A stretch of 64,000 nt of DNA from Tragulus kanchil (lineage: Eukaryota; Chordata; Mammalia; Artiodactyla; Tragulidae). The DNA is taken from assembly GCA_022376925.1 (NCBI GenBank), contig JAIOJX010000031.1, forward strand, positions 138,774,854-138,838,853, given 5' to 3'. Positions 46,391-57,094 of this stretch are shown piece by piece. Positions within the stretch are counted from its first letter, which is position 1; each line of letters begins with the position of its first letter. Under the pieces are notes generated by a model. That model did not search any database. It had not been told where the DNA came from and worked only from the letters and a program-made list of their open reading frames with translations. The translations under genes and the position numbers were made by a program.

Positions 46391-47359
46391 GCACATAAAG
46401 CTTCAGGCATTACGTTAGGGACATGTTTGAGGGGCCTCATTCAGCCTGCCACTGTCTGCTAGGGTTACGTCTTTGAATGACAAGATAATGTCCTCTTCTG
46501 AGAAAAAGTAGGGATGAGTTTAGACTAGCTGCAACATTCTAATGCTCTCCCATTCTCATCAGAATTTTACAGTAACATAAGGGAGTTTTCCCATGGTTCC
46601 TCTTACCTTCATTATGTGCAGTTTTGGGGAGAATTTCATATCATATTATTCTTAGTAATAAAAAGAAAGATCTGCTTCTCTGATTAAAAGCCTTTTCCCT
46701 TATTTTTGAAGAAAAACCTCTCTTCTCTTGAATTGCTATTCTCTCTTGGAAGGAAATATTTTTTCAGCTCGGGCTCCTAATTGGCTAGAAACATGGCTAA
46801 TGCGGTGCTTTTCTGGGGCAGACAGGCGACATTAAGGTTTGAGGGACTAGAGACATACTCAAGCAGGAATCTGTTCCCTTTGGTCCCTCAACATATTTGA
46901 AAACGAGTGTGAAACAGAAGGAATAGGAAGATTCCCAGAGAATGGTTCCTGGTTGCCAGATCTCCAACCCCGAGTTGCCAATTCAAAGACAAAAGAAACC
47001 AAGATTCAAAAGCAGGGCTGCTGGAGAAAAAAATCTCACTTCTGTTAAAACATAGAATCACATCTATTGCTATTATCTGAATAATTAAGTCTTCTCCATA
47101 GGCCCTGTTCCTGCAAATTTTTTGCTTCTTAAACAAAGCAATTGTAATTGCAATGGAAATGTTTATTCTTTTCAATATAGCATTTCCTCACGTTTTGGAT
47201 TCTGGAGACTTGGTGAGACACCAACAAGACTGAGGATTTGTGACTCATCCCCAGTTGCATGGACTAAGGGGCCCTAATTTGTGGGTAGCAAGACCATTCC
47301 CCACATGGCAGCTTGTGGAATAATAATAACAAATGATGTCTTTGAAACCTAACCTGGTG
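46391..47359. other. Non-repeat, non-coding DNA
   Basis: No gene recognised; longest minus-strand frame 95 codons. Most of it is repeated at 47580-48440. Confidence 0.4.
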
Positions 47360-48596
47360 CCAACCCACTTTGGTGGTTCAGTGGCAAAGAATCCATCTGC
47401 CAGTGCAGGAGACATGGGTTCAATCCTTGGGTCAGGAAGATCCCCTGGAGGAGGAAATGGCAACCCACTCCAGTATTCTTCCCTAGGAAATCCCACAGAA
47501 GAACCTGGTGGGCTAACATTCTAAGCCCCCATCCATAATTACATACAGGAGTTTTCCCATGGTTCCTCTTAAAACCTTCGAAAAAGTAGGGATGAGTTTA
47601 GACTAGCTGCAACATTCTAATGCTCTCCCATTCTCATCAGAATTTTACAGTAACATAAGGGAGTTTTCCCATGGTTCCTCTTACCTTCATTATGTGCAGT
47701 TTTGGGGAGAATTTCATATCATATTATTCTTAGTAATAAAAAGAAAGATCTGCTTCTCTGATTAAAAGCCTTTTCCCATATTTTTGAAGAAAAAACCTCT
47801 CTTTCTCTTGAATTGCTATTCTCTCTTGGAAGGAAATATTTTTTCAGCTCGGGCTCCTAATTGGCTAGAAACATGGCTAATGCGGTGCTTTTCTGGGGCA
47901 GACAGGCGACATTAAGGTTTGAGGGACTAGAGACATACTCAAGCAGGAATCTGTTCCCTTTGGTCCCTCAACATATTTGAAAACGAGTGTGAAACAGAAG
48001 GAATAGGAAGATTCCCAGAGAATGGTTCCTGGTTGCCAGATCTCCAACCCCGAGTTGCCAATTCAAAGACAAAAGAAACCAAGATTCAAAAGCAGGGCTG
48101 CTGGAGAAAAAAATCTCACTTCTGTTAAAACATAGAATCACATCTATTGCTATTATCTGAATAATTAAGTCTTCTCCATAGGCCCTGTTCCTGCAAATTT
48201 TTTGCTTCTTAAACAAAGCAATTGTAATTGCAATGGAAATGTTTATTCTTTTCAATATAGCATTTCCTCACGTTTTGGATTCTGGAGACTTGGTGAGACA
48301 CCAACAAGACTGAGGATTTGTGACTCATCCCCAGTTGCATGGACTAAGGGGCCCTAATTTGTGGGTAGCAAGACCATTCCCCACATGGCAGCTTGTGGAA
48401 TAATAATAACAAATGATGTCTTTTGAAACCTAACCTGGTGCCAACCCACTTTGGTGGTTCAGTGGCAAAGAATCCATCTGCCAGTGCAGGAGACATGGGT
48501 TCAATCCTTGGGTCAGGAAGATCCCCTGGAGGAGGAAATGGCAACCCACTCCAGTATTCTTCCCTAGGAAATCCCACAGAAGAACCTGGTGGGCTA
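46502..48596 (+). repeat. Local direct duplication O (about 1.02 kb x 2)
   Basis: Copy 1 is 46502-47515 and copy 2 is 47580-48596 (offset 1078-1081). The 64-bp filler (47516-47579) contains 'ggagttttcccatggttcct', which also occurs inside both copies near 46583 and 47661. Confidence 0.95.
47360..47515 (+). repeat. Bov-tA type SINE, truncated at block end
   Basis: Forward Bov-tA: 'actttggtggttcagtggca', 'ctgccagtgcaggagacatg', 'caacccactccagtattctt'. Cut at 'gggcta' by the join in duplication O. Complete copies at 48441-48650 and 49524-49733. Confidence 0.9.
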
Positions 48597-48650
48597 TAGT
48601 CCATGGGGTTGCAAAAGAGTTGGACATGAATTAGAGACTTAACAGCAACA
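48441..48650 (+). repeat. Bov-tA type SINE
   Basis: Complete version of 47360-47515, ending 'gagttggacatgaattagag', 'acttaacagcaac' and a short A run. Confidence 0.9.
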
Positions 48651-48836
48651 AAAAATGCACATGTTGAATGCTTTACAGACCCTGTTTCAGCTCTGCCAGA
48701 TAATATCCTCCCCAGGCAGAACCCATGATATGGATGAAAACTGAGGCTTAAACACTGACTTAGATGCTCATCTAAATAAGATCCCGTATCATTGGAATTC
48801 AGGCCTGTATAACAGAGTCATGTTTAACCTGTCATG

Positions 48837-49258
48837 AATTAATGGTGCCCCTCCACTCCCAAATTATATGTTGAAGTCCTAATCCCAGTACCTCCGGATG
48901 TGGTAGATTATAAGTATCTCACTTGAAAAGAGGATCTTTACAGATGTAATTAGTTCAGATGAGGTCGCACTGAATAGCAGGGGCCCCTAAGCCAGTATGA
49001 TGGCTGTCCTTATAGAAGAGGGGAAGCTGAACAGAGAGACATGCATGGAGGGAAGACAATGCAAAGACACTAGGGGAAGACGGCCACCTACGAGCCAAGG
49101 AGGGCGGCCTGCGCAGAGGCTGGCCCACCAGCCTCAGAGGAAGCAGGCGGCTGACACCTTGACCTTGGATTTCCAGCCTCTAGAACTGCGAGACAACACA
49201 CTTCTGCTATTTAAGCTCCCTAGTCTTTTGTTATAGCAGCTTCAGAAAATTAATACAA
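48837..49258 (+). repeat. MLT1-like LTR (MaLR)
   Basis: Forward MaLR order: 'ccaaattatatgttgaagtc', 'taatcccagtacctccggat', 'gatggctgtccttatagaag', 'caccttgaccttggatttcc', 'agcctctagaactgcgagac', 'cagaaaattaatacaa'. Near full length. Repeated at 49919-50340. Confidence 0.75.
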
Positions 49259-49523
49259 GCTCCTGAACCATAGTACTCTCCATATTGAATCTCTGCATGC
49301 ATGGAGTTCTTGACTGGCCCCTGGCTCCCAAATACAACTCACCATTAGAAGGGTGAAGGTGAGGCTCCAGGCTAGGCACTTAGACTCCTGTTTGCTCTCT
49401 AAAATAACAGAAACAGGCCAAACCGTCAGGCTTCTCTGAGGGCGTCTTAGCAAGACCATTCCCCACATGGCAGCTTGTGGAATAATAATAACAAATGATG
49501 TCTTTTGAAACCTAACCTGGTGC

Positions 49524-49733
49524 CAACCCACTTTGGTGGTTCAGTGGCAAAGAATCCATCTGCCAGTGCAGGAGACATGGGTTCAATCCTTGGGTCAGGA
49601 AGATCCCCTGGAGGAGGAAATGGCAACCCACTCCAGTATTCTTCCCTAGGAAATCCCACAGAAGAACCTGGTGGGCTATAGTCCATGGGGTTGCAAAAGA
49701 GTTGGACATGAATTAGAGACTTAACAGCAACAA
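49524..49733 (+). repeat. Bov-tA type SINE, further copy
   Basis: Copy of 48441-48650 in duplication P. Confidence 0.9.
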
Positions 49734-49918
49734 AAAATGCACATGTTGAATGCTTTACAGACCCTGTTTCAGCTCTGCCAGATAATATCCTCCCCAGGCA
49801 GAACCCATGATATGGATGAAAACTGAGGCTTAAACACTGACTTAGATGCTCATCTAAATAAGATCCCGTATCATTGGAATTCAGGCCTGTATAACAGAGT
49901 CATGTTTAACCTGTCATG

Positions 49919-50340
49919 AATTAATGGTGCCCCTCCACTCCCAAATTATATGTTGAAGTCCTAATCCCAGTACCTCCGGATGTGGTAGATTATAAGTATC
50001 TCACTTGAAAAGAGGATCTTTACAGATGTAATTAGTTCAGATGAGGTCGCACTGAATAGCAGGGGCCCCTAAGCCAGTATGATGGCTGTCCTTATAGAAG
50101 AGGGGAAGCTGAACAGAGAGACATGCATGGAGGGAAGACAATGCAAAGACACTAGGGGAAGACGGCCACCTACGAGCCAAGGAGGGCGGCCTGCGCAGAG
50201 GCTGGCCCACCAGCCTCAGAGGAAGCAGGCGGCTGACACCTTGACCTTGGATTTCCAGCCTCTAGAACTGCGAGACAACACACTTCTGCTATTTAAGCTC
50301 CCTAGTCTTTTGTTATAGCAGCTTCAGAAAATTAATACAA
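49919..50340 (+). repeat. MLT1-like LTR, second copy
   Basis: Copy of 48837-49258 in duplication P. Confidence 0.75.
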
Positions 50341-50819
50341 GCTCCTGAACCATAGTACTCTCCATATTGAATCTCTGCATGCATGGAGTTCTTGACTGGC
50401 CCCTGGCTCCCAAATACAACTCACCATTAGAAGGGTGAAGGTGAGGCTCCAGGCTAGGCACTTAGACTCCTGTTTGCTCTCTAAAATAGAAATAACAGAA
50501 ACAGGCCAAACCGTCAGGCTTTCTCTTCTGAGGGCGTCTTAGGATAACAGTCATGGCAGGAACAAAGAGGGGCTAAACCCTGTCTGAGTAAAGGGTCAAG
50601 AGATGGCATATCTCCCATCCTTGGGGCAAGAGAGACAATGCACAGGCATAGAAAGTCTCCTCCAGGTCAAAAGGCAGGGGAGGCCACGCCATAATGATTC
50701 TTTCTACTCCCAGTTGTCTTTGCACTGAAATCCATCTTGGTTGAGGCGCACACGCACGCCTAGGGGAAGGTCCCAAGGCAAATATGCCGGGGGGAGGCGG
50801 GGAGGGTGAAAAACAAGAC

Positions 50820-50945
50820 AATGGGCCAATGGGATGACAAAGACCCTGAAAACTGCCCCCTTATAAAGCCTCCAATCAGCCTTCAGCCTGCCAGCTTGGA
50901 GCATCCACCCGTCCCTCGCAGAAGGTCACGGGTTGAAGGTGAGGA
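50820..50945 (+). promoter_or_regulatory. Possible TATA promoter with short non-coding first exon
   Basis: Within 120 bp there is a CCAAT box (GGGCCAATGGG, about 50823-50833), a DR1-like 'tgacaaagaccctg' (50835-50848), a TATA box (CCCTTATAAAGCC, about 50858-50870) and, about 70 bp after the TATA box, a consensus splice donor TTGAAG|GTGAGG with the exon end at 50938. A start near 50890 would give an exon of about 45 nt without an ATG. No downstream exon is identified and no gene can be named. A 210-codon frame (50806-51438) runs through the TATA box and donor, which argues against it being coding. Confidence 0.3.
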
Positions 50946-52339
50946 AACAGGAGCAGGGGAGCTGAAAAGCACCAAGGCATGCTCACCTACTTCCCAATCT
51001 GCCCGAGCAGGTCCTGGCATGGGGTTAATTGCCCACTTTTCCTACACTGTACCTGGAAACCTTCCAGTCTGCACATCTGTCAGGGCTGGGCAGCGCCCCT
51101 CCCCCGCCGGATGTATCCGAGGGAGGCCAGGGAGGTGGACCAGTGAACTCTTCCTCTCAAGGCTCTGTGGCCCCCACAAACACCTGCCTCCGCCGCCCCC
51201 GCCCCTCCCCCTGAACCATCTGGTCCAGGACCATCTGCTGGGGCAGTGGGGTGTTCGGAATAGCTCCACAATCCTCTGTCAGTTTGGATGTTTAACTCTC
51301 CACTTGGCTCAGCTAATAGGCTCCCAAAGATCCAGGGCTTCCCCATCAGGGCAGGAGGAGTTGGCTTGCATTTCCCAGGATGAAGGATTTAGAAGATTTG
51401 TTCAAGATGTGCCTGGTCCACATTCTACAGTGAACTAGGTACTTACTTTCATTCCGCTGCCATCTCCCCAAATTCCCCAAACAGCCCAGTGGAAACTGTC
51501 ACCAGCCCCATTTCATGGATGACAGACTCAAACACCGAGGCTCTGAAAGTCCCCATGATTCATGAAAGGCCTAAAGCTCAGACCCAAACTCTGAGGTAAG
51601 CTTGTCTGGGTCCTCTTCTGATGCGTCTTCTGTGATGAGCCAGAGAGGAATTGCAAGAGCAAAAAAGACGCCCTCCCAAGCCTGCCTCAAAATTTGTCCC
51701 ACGGAGGGTACTGGATGCCAGCTCCTGGTGGGGGGCGATGCTTGGAAAATGAATATTCCACTCCTCAGTCTGTCTCCTCATAGCAGGAGAACCCACGGGC
51801 CGCATTCATCACACTCTGTTTACTGTGAGGGTCAGCATCTGCAGTTTAAAATGATGGCTTGTGTATAGGTCACATCATCACATAGTTTTAATTTTGTGTT
51901 TATTTTTAACTGCATATTTTTTTTTTTAAATATAGAGCATTAAAAAAAAATGCTACAATCACCAGAACAAGATAAGCGGCATCACTGAAGAGTGGCTCCT
52001 GTATGTACTGAGAGGAGGAAGCCTTCTTGTTTTCTGCAGCAGCCCGCAGAACCAACCTCGGCATTTGTCTCTTTCTCATACCCAGTGAGCTCACCGAGAA
52101 ACACGGCCTGCGCCCATGGAGACAGGAAGCAGAGGCAGAAGCGTGGTCAGCTCCTTCAGATGTCACTAGAGTGTTTGATTCCAATGACGCGCCGAGGAAG
52201 AGGAGGGACCCGTTGCAGGGGAGGACCATGTTCGTCAGAGCCCTGCTTTGTGACAGGTGACGCTCTGGCTTCTTACGTTCGCACCTCCTTTATCCCTTCA
52301 GTAACACTGTGATGTCAGTGCCCTTGAAGCCAAATCTGG
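50946..52339. other. Single-copy DNA
   Basis: G+C-rich at 51060-51220 with pyrimidine tracts. A weak MIR-like stretch near 51505-51600 ('catggatgacagactcaaac'). T-rich and A-rich runs at 51916-51950. No gene recognised. Confidence 0.4.
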
Positions 52340-52790
52340 CCTCTGTATCCTGACATCAAATTCACTCTCAGAGACAGTTTGCAGTGAGATAGAGAATAGC
52401 TTTCTTTCTTTATCAGGCACAGGAAGCCTAGCAGCTAAGGCCCTTCAAACCTGTGTCCCAACCTGCAGAAGGTAGTGAGGAGTTTTATAGAAACAACTCA
52501 CCTAGGGCTCGTGGACATTCTTCTGATGGGTTTGCGGTGAAGTCAGTGGGAGTCAGCAGCATCAGCCTTCTGATTCCAGCTGGTCTGGAGTCTACCTGCT
52601 TGTGGGCAGCATACCGTTAATTTCTCCCACCTGGTAGGGGGTTTCAGTATCTGTGAAACAGTTCAAAGATATGGTTGTGTATATCCCTTGATGGGGAACG
52701 AGGACCCTGCCCCAAAGCTGCGCAGTTGTTTCTCTTGACCTTTCCCGCCTAGTCCCTGGTTCCTGCCCTTCCCTAATTAGAAACTCTTTG
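52340..52790 (-). repeat. Probable ERV LTR
   Basis: Reads as a reversed LTR: 'gagttttatagaaacaactc' (TATA-like on the minus strand) near 52485 and a reversed polyadenylation-like 'tctttatcagg' near 52407, with 'gctcgtggacattcttctga' and 'taatttctcccacctggtag' between. I recognise the layout from ruminant ERV LTRs but cannot name the family. No viral genes. Confidence 0.5.
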
Positions 52791-53417
52791 AACCTGCTCC
52801 TTGGAAATCAGGGAAGATCATGGAGGTTCAATGAAGCCTGTTTCTTGTTATCAAGAAATGAGGGACACAGGAAGGCTTTTATAACCAGAAGCAACGTAGG
52901 ATCCTATTCCCTATCATCATCCTGGGCCAAAGTACAATGGAGGAAAAGGCTGATTTCTCACTTAGAAGTCACATGCAGTCAGGGATCAAAAAAGGATCAG
53001 GCTGTCTGACTCCAGAGCCTGGCATACGATCGCTGAGTCGTCAGAGAGGCAGGCAGTCAGGGGCCCTCTGCAGCCTCAGGTGTAGCTGATAAAGGCTCAC
53101 TGAGAAAGTTCACAGGCAAAAAGCTTGGTATGGAGGGAAGCCTGAGGTTGCCAGCCACAGCTGGGTGTTAGAATAACCTGCAAAGATTTGCTAAGCCTGC
53201 CCCTGATTTTTGAGGGGTGGGGTCTGCCCACTGGAATTTTTACCATCTTCTCAGGTTGAGGACTGCTGTTCTGAAGGGAAAGGGTAAGGAGAGCATCCAT
53301 TTCCTCCACCCGGGGTGGCCCTGCCTCATTTACTTACTGTTGCAGGCCATCAGCCTTACTTGAGTGATTTTAATGCCTGACCTAGCGCCTGATTTGGGTG
53401 TAGCTAGGATTAGTTTG
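52791..53417. other. Single-copy DNA
   Basis: No gene or clear repeat recognised. Confidence 0.35.
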
Positions 53418-53628
53418 GGGGGCCTTCCATTGTGGCTCAGTGGTAAAAAAAAAAAAAAAAAAATCCACCAGCAATGCAGGAGTTGGTTCGATCCCTGGGC
53501 CAGGAAGATTCCTTGGAGAAGGAAGCGGCAACCCACTCCAGTATTCTTGCCTGGAGAAGCCCATGAAGAGAAGAACCTGGTGGGCTATAGTCGATGGGGT
53601 TTTAAGAGTCAGGCAGGACTTAACAACT
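53418..53628 (+). repeat. Bov-tA type SINE with A19 in its head
   Basis: Forward Bov-tA: 'ccttccattgtggctcagtg', 'ggttcgatccctgggccagg', 'caacccactccagtattctt', 'ggcaggacttaacaactaaa'. The usual 'taaagaatcc' between A and B boxes is replaced by a run of 19 A (53445-53463). Confidence 0.9.
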
Positions 53629-53995
53629 AAACCACCACCACCAGGACCAGGGAGGAGGGGTGGTTAATGGCTTAAGGGAGGACTGGGCACGAGGAGGGAG
53701 GGATGACTGAGTAGGTGACACGGGGCTGAAATTCAAGAGTTAAAGCATGTGTGGCAGGCAAGCCTCCCAAGGAGGAGGGAAGACAGAGGCCTTTCTACTT
53801 GCTGTTGGTGCAGACAGCAGATGGGGTGGGTGCCGGGAGCAGCTGCCTGGTGAATCCGCTGAGCTATGGGTCCAGGCTTCCCCTTTCCCTGCCTCGCGCA
53901 AGCCTGCCTGGGAGCCAGTTCTGGAGAAAGATGTGAGCCCCCCCAGGGCCTTGGAGTGCGGTGGGAACCGAGGTCAGCAGGAAGAGTTGGGGAGG

Positions 53996-54324
53996 GGCTT
54001 CCCCTGGTGGTCCAGTGGGTAAGGACACCGCCTTGCAGTGCAAGGGGTGCCGGGTGCGATCCCTGGCCTGGGAAGGTCCCACGTGCCGCAGAGCGGCTGG
54101 ACCGGTGTGTCCAATTACCGAGCCGGAGCTCTGGAGCACATGCGCCCAGAGCCGGTGCTCTGCGGCAACAGACGCCACCGCGATGGAGGCCCACAAAGAA
54201 CAAAGACGGATGAAAATAGAGAAATGAAAGACCAATAGAAGTGGCCCGCCCGCTCCCCTCCCTCCCCAACCCAACCCCCGCCCAAAATAAATAAATAAAT
54301 AAATAGATATTAAAAAAAAAAAAA
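53996..54324 (+). repeat. Young CHR-type SINE with extra C-rich block
   Basis: Forward element: A-box-like 'tggtccagtgg', B-box-like 'gggtgcgatccc', 'ggaccggtgtgtccaattac', 'aaatgaaagaccaatagaag', then a C-rich block (about 54243-54283), (AAAT)n and poly-A. Perfect 14-bp target-site duplication AAGAGTTGGGGAGG (53982-53995 and 54325-54338). About 6% different from 42746-43078 by eye, mostly at CpG. Confidence 0.93.
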
Positions 54325-54338
54325 AAGAGTTGGGGAGG

Positions 54339-54629
54339 TCTGGGCGGGGCGTGGGGAGCCCCGCCCTGAGCTGGTATTCGTTCTTTGAGATTCCTGGTTC
54401 TGCCCATTCCCTCTGTGAGGAAGGCCAGACTTCCTCCTTTTCCAGCCTCGTTCGCAAGCTGACCAGAGGAGCCCAGCCATCAATCCCGGCATGACCTCCC
54501 AGAACTCTCAAGGTGAGGCTGGAGGAGGGGTGGGCCTGCCGTCATGGCGCCCGCAGGAACAGGCCAGGGCCACGCTGCATAGAGAGGATGGACGAGCAGG
54601 CGCAGCCGTTATCATGCATAAGGACTATC
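54339..54629. other. Single-copy DNA
   Basis: No gene or repeat recognised. Confidence 0.35.
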
Positions 54630-54838
54630 GCTAGGGCTGAGCACTTCTGTGTGCCTTGCGCTGTGCCCGAGGTCAGAATAGGTTTTTCCTCGTTTATTCT
54701 TTGTACTCTGTGAGATACTTAATGCCGCTATCCCTATTTTATAGATGAGAAAACTGAGGCTTCGGAAGAGGCTATGTGGCAGAACTCTGACTCAAACCCG
54801 AGGTTGCCGGCCTCCTAGAGCCGCGCTCCCAGCACCCA
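54630..54838 (+). repeat. MIR SINE
   Basis: 'ctgagcacttctgtgtgcct', 'gatacttaatgccgctatcc', 'tatagatgagaaaactgagg', 'agaactctgactcaaacccg' follow MIR order. Repeated at 55743-55936 with the 15-bp loss. Confidence 0.8.
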
Positions 54839-55732
54839 CGGCGTCTCTTCCATGGTGAGGCTTGCATGGAGCCTGAGAGCCCAGACTGGGGACAGTCAGT
54901 GGGGGCTCAGATTCTGCCTCTGCCCTTCCTGGAGGAACCCTGTGGATTTCAAGCAGAACCGGCAAAATGTAAGTAATGAAAACTTGCGTTGTTGTTCAGT
55001 GAGTCCTCAGGAAATGGAACTGTTGGCTTTGTGGCTCCGGAGCCATCCTCGTCCTTGGGAAGGACAATGTCCAAGGGCTGTCCTTTAGTTCGCCGTGTCC
55101 CCAGGGGTGACCAGGGACAATCCTATGGGCAGAGAAAAAGGTGGGGGTTGCCTTTTTGCCGCTGCAACTGGAGAGCCGTGAGCCGGAGGGCGGGGGCAGT
55201 GGGCCCAGGTGTGTGGAGAATGCCCACGGGGCGCCGCGGAAGCCCACCTGGCCTGCGTTTCTTTGTGCCGCTAAATCAGGCCCTGGCCCCGAGGGTGTCC
55301 AGGCCTGTGCCTGTTTGCTGGAGGCACATCCCGGCGTCCTGGAGGGGAGCTGTTGTGGACCAAGAATGAGTCAATCTGGGGGTGCCTTGGTCTGCGATTC
55401 GCTAATATGAAAATAGACCTGTTTCCCAGCCCTTTTATTCCACACACAATGGGATCACCGGCTGCTCCAGCTTTCTCTTCCCCACAACAATGATGCTATC
55501 AATACCCTCCCAGGGACGTCTTTATTTGAAGACTGGGAGGTATGAATTTTATCATTGCAGATAATCCTACCGCTTTACAAAATATTCTAAACAAAGTGAG
55601 CCTCTCGCTGCTCACTCAGGCTGGTTGTCTGGAATCTGGAGGAGCTTTTATTTGCTGAGTCCTCCTCCTACCCAGCCCCCAGCTGTTCCTCGCCCATCTG
55701 AATGGCCCTCGCCAATGGAGGAAGTTTCTAGA
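54839..55732. other. Non-repeat, non-coding DNA
   Basis: Open frames up to 126 codons on the plus strand and 83 on the minus strand, with no family resemblance. 55440-55590 contains several GATA-type sites. Repeated at 55937-56839. Confidence 0.4.
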
Positions 55733-55742
55733 AAGGACTATC

Positions 55743-55936
55743 GCTAGGGCTGAGCACTTCTGTGTGCCTTGCGCTGTGCCCGAAAAAGGCTTTATTCTTT
55801 GTACTCTGTGAGATACTTAATGCCGCTAGCCCTATTTTATAGATGAGAAAACTGAGGCTTCGGAAGAGGCTATGTGGCAGAACTCTGACTCAAACCCGAG
55901 GTTGCCGGCCTCCTAGAGCCGCGCTCCCAGCACCCA
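55743..55936 (+). repeat. MIR SINE, second copy
   Basis: Copy of 54630-54838, shortened near its left end. Confidence 0.75.
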
Positions 55937-56839
55937 CGGCGTCTCTTCCATGGTGAGGCTTGCATGGAGCCTGAGAGCCCAGACTGGGGACAGTCAGTGG
56001 GGGCTCAGATTCTGCCTCTGCCCTTCCTGGAGGAACCCTGTGGATTTCAAGCAGAACCGGCAAAATGTAAGTAATGAAAACTTGCGTTGTTGTTCAGTGA
56101 GTCCTCAGGAAATGGAACTGTTGGCTTTGTGGCTCCGGAGCCATCCTCGTCCTTGGGAAGGACAATGTCCAAGGGCTGTCCTTTAGTTCGCCGTGTCCCC
56201 AGGGGTGACCAGGGACAATCCTATGGGCAGAGAAAAAGGTGGGGGTTGCCTTTTTGCCGCTGCAACTGGAGAGCCGTGAGCCGGAGGGCGGGGGCAGTGG
56301 GCCCAGGTGTGTGGAGAATGCCCACGGGGCGCCGCGGAAGCCCACCTGGCCTGCGTTTCTTTGTGCCGCTAAATCAGGCCCTGGCCCCGAGGGTGTCCAG
56401 GCCTGTGCCTGTTTGCTGGAGGCACATCCCGGCGTCCTGGAGGGGAGCTGTTGTGGACCAAGAATGAGTCAATCTGGGGGTGCCTTGGTCTGCGATTCGC
56501 TAATATGAAAATAGACCTGTTTCCCAGCCCTTTTATTCCACACACAATGGGATCACCGGCTGCTCCAGCTTTCTCTTCCCCACAACAATGATGCTATCAA
56601 TACCCTCCCAGGGACGTCTTTATTTGAAGACTGGGAGGTATGAATTTTATCATTGCAGATAATCCTACCGCTTTACAAAATATTCTAAACAAAGTGAGCC
56701 TCTCCGCTGCTCACTCAGGCTGGTTGTCTGGAATCTGGAGGAGCTTTTATTTGCTGAGTCCTCCTCCTACCCAGCCCCCCAGCTGTTCCTCGCCCATCTG
56801 AATGGCCCTCGCCAATGGAGGAAGCCTTTCTAGAAAGTT

Positions 56840-57094
56840 GTGAATCTTGATTTCAGCCCAGCAATGAGCCCTGGGTAGAAATGATGGTCTTTTTGAACGG
56901 CTCTCCTTGGACCCATCTTTGATTTCCATGTGCTGAACTTTGCAGCAAGCAGTATCACTGGCCCTGAATTGAGTTATAAAATCTGAGGCTCAGATGGGCC
57001 GGAGAGATCACCTAGAAACTAAACTCTAGTCTCACCTTGCATTTTACAGGTGGGAAAACTGAGGCCCAAAGGTGACTTCTCTACTGAGGTCCAC
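56840..57094. other. Single-copy DNA
   Basis: A weak MIR-like stretch at 57020-57075 ('gtgggaaaactgaggcccaa'). Nothing else recognised. Confidence 0.35.

Larger units (their letters stand above)
48366..50531 (+). repeat. Local direct duplication P (about 1.08 kb x 2)
   Basis: Copy 1 is 48366-49450 and copy 2 is 49448-50531 (offset 1082), joined through a 3-4 bp match. Copy 1 lacks 6 bp ('aaaataacag' against 'aaaatagaaataacag') and 4 bp near its right end. 48366-48596 overlaps duplication O, so it is present three times. Confidence 0.95.
54620..56839 (+). repeat. Local direct duplication Q (about 1.11 kb x 2)
   Basis: Copy 1 is 54620-55732 and copy 2 is 55733-56839. The offset falls from 1113 to 1098 because copy 2 lost about 15 bp near its left end ('gcccgaaaaaggctttattc'). 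Copy 1 has small losses near its right end. No filler; joined through 'aaag'. Confidence 0.95.

Noticed and set aside
50806..51438. A 210-codon open frame as a gene
   Set aside because: It runs through a TATA box and a splice donor, is Pro/Ser/Arg-rich as expected from G+C-rich DNA, and matches no family I know.
53996..54080. A tRNA gene (A- and B-box-like motifs)
   Set aside because: The motifs are the tRNA-derived head of a CHR SINE, with SINE body, tail and target-site duplication. The same applies to the other SINE heads.
54989..56467. A 126-codon G+C-rich frame present twice
   Set aside because: The second copy is duplication Q, and frames are open on both strands because of composition.
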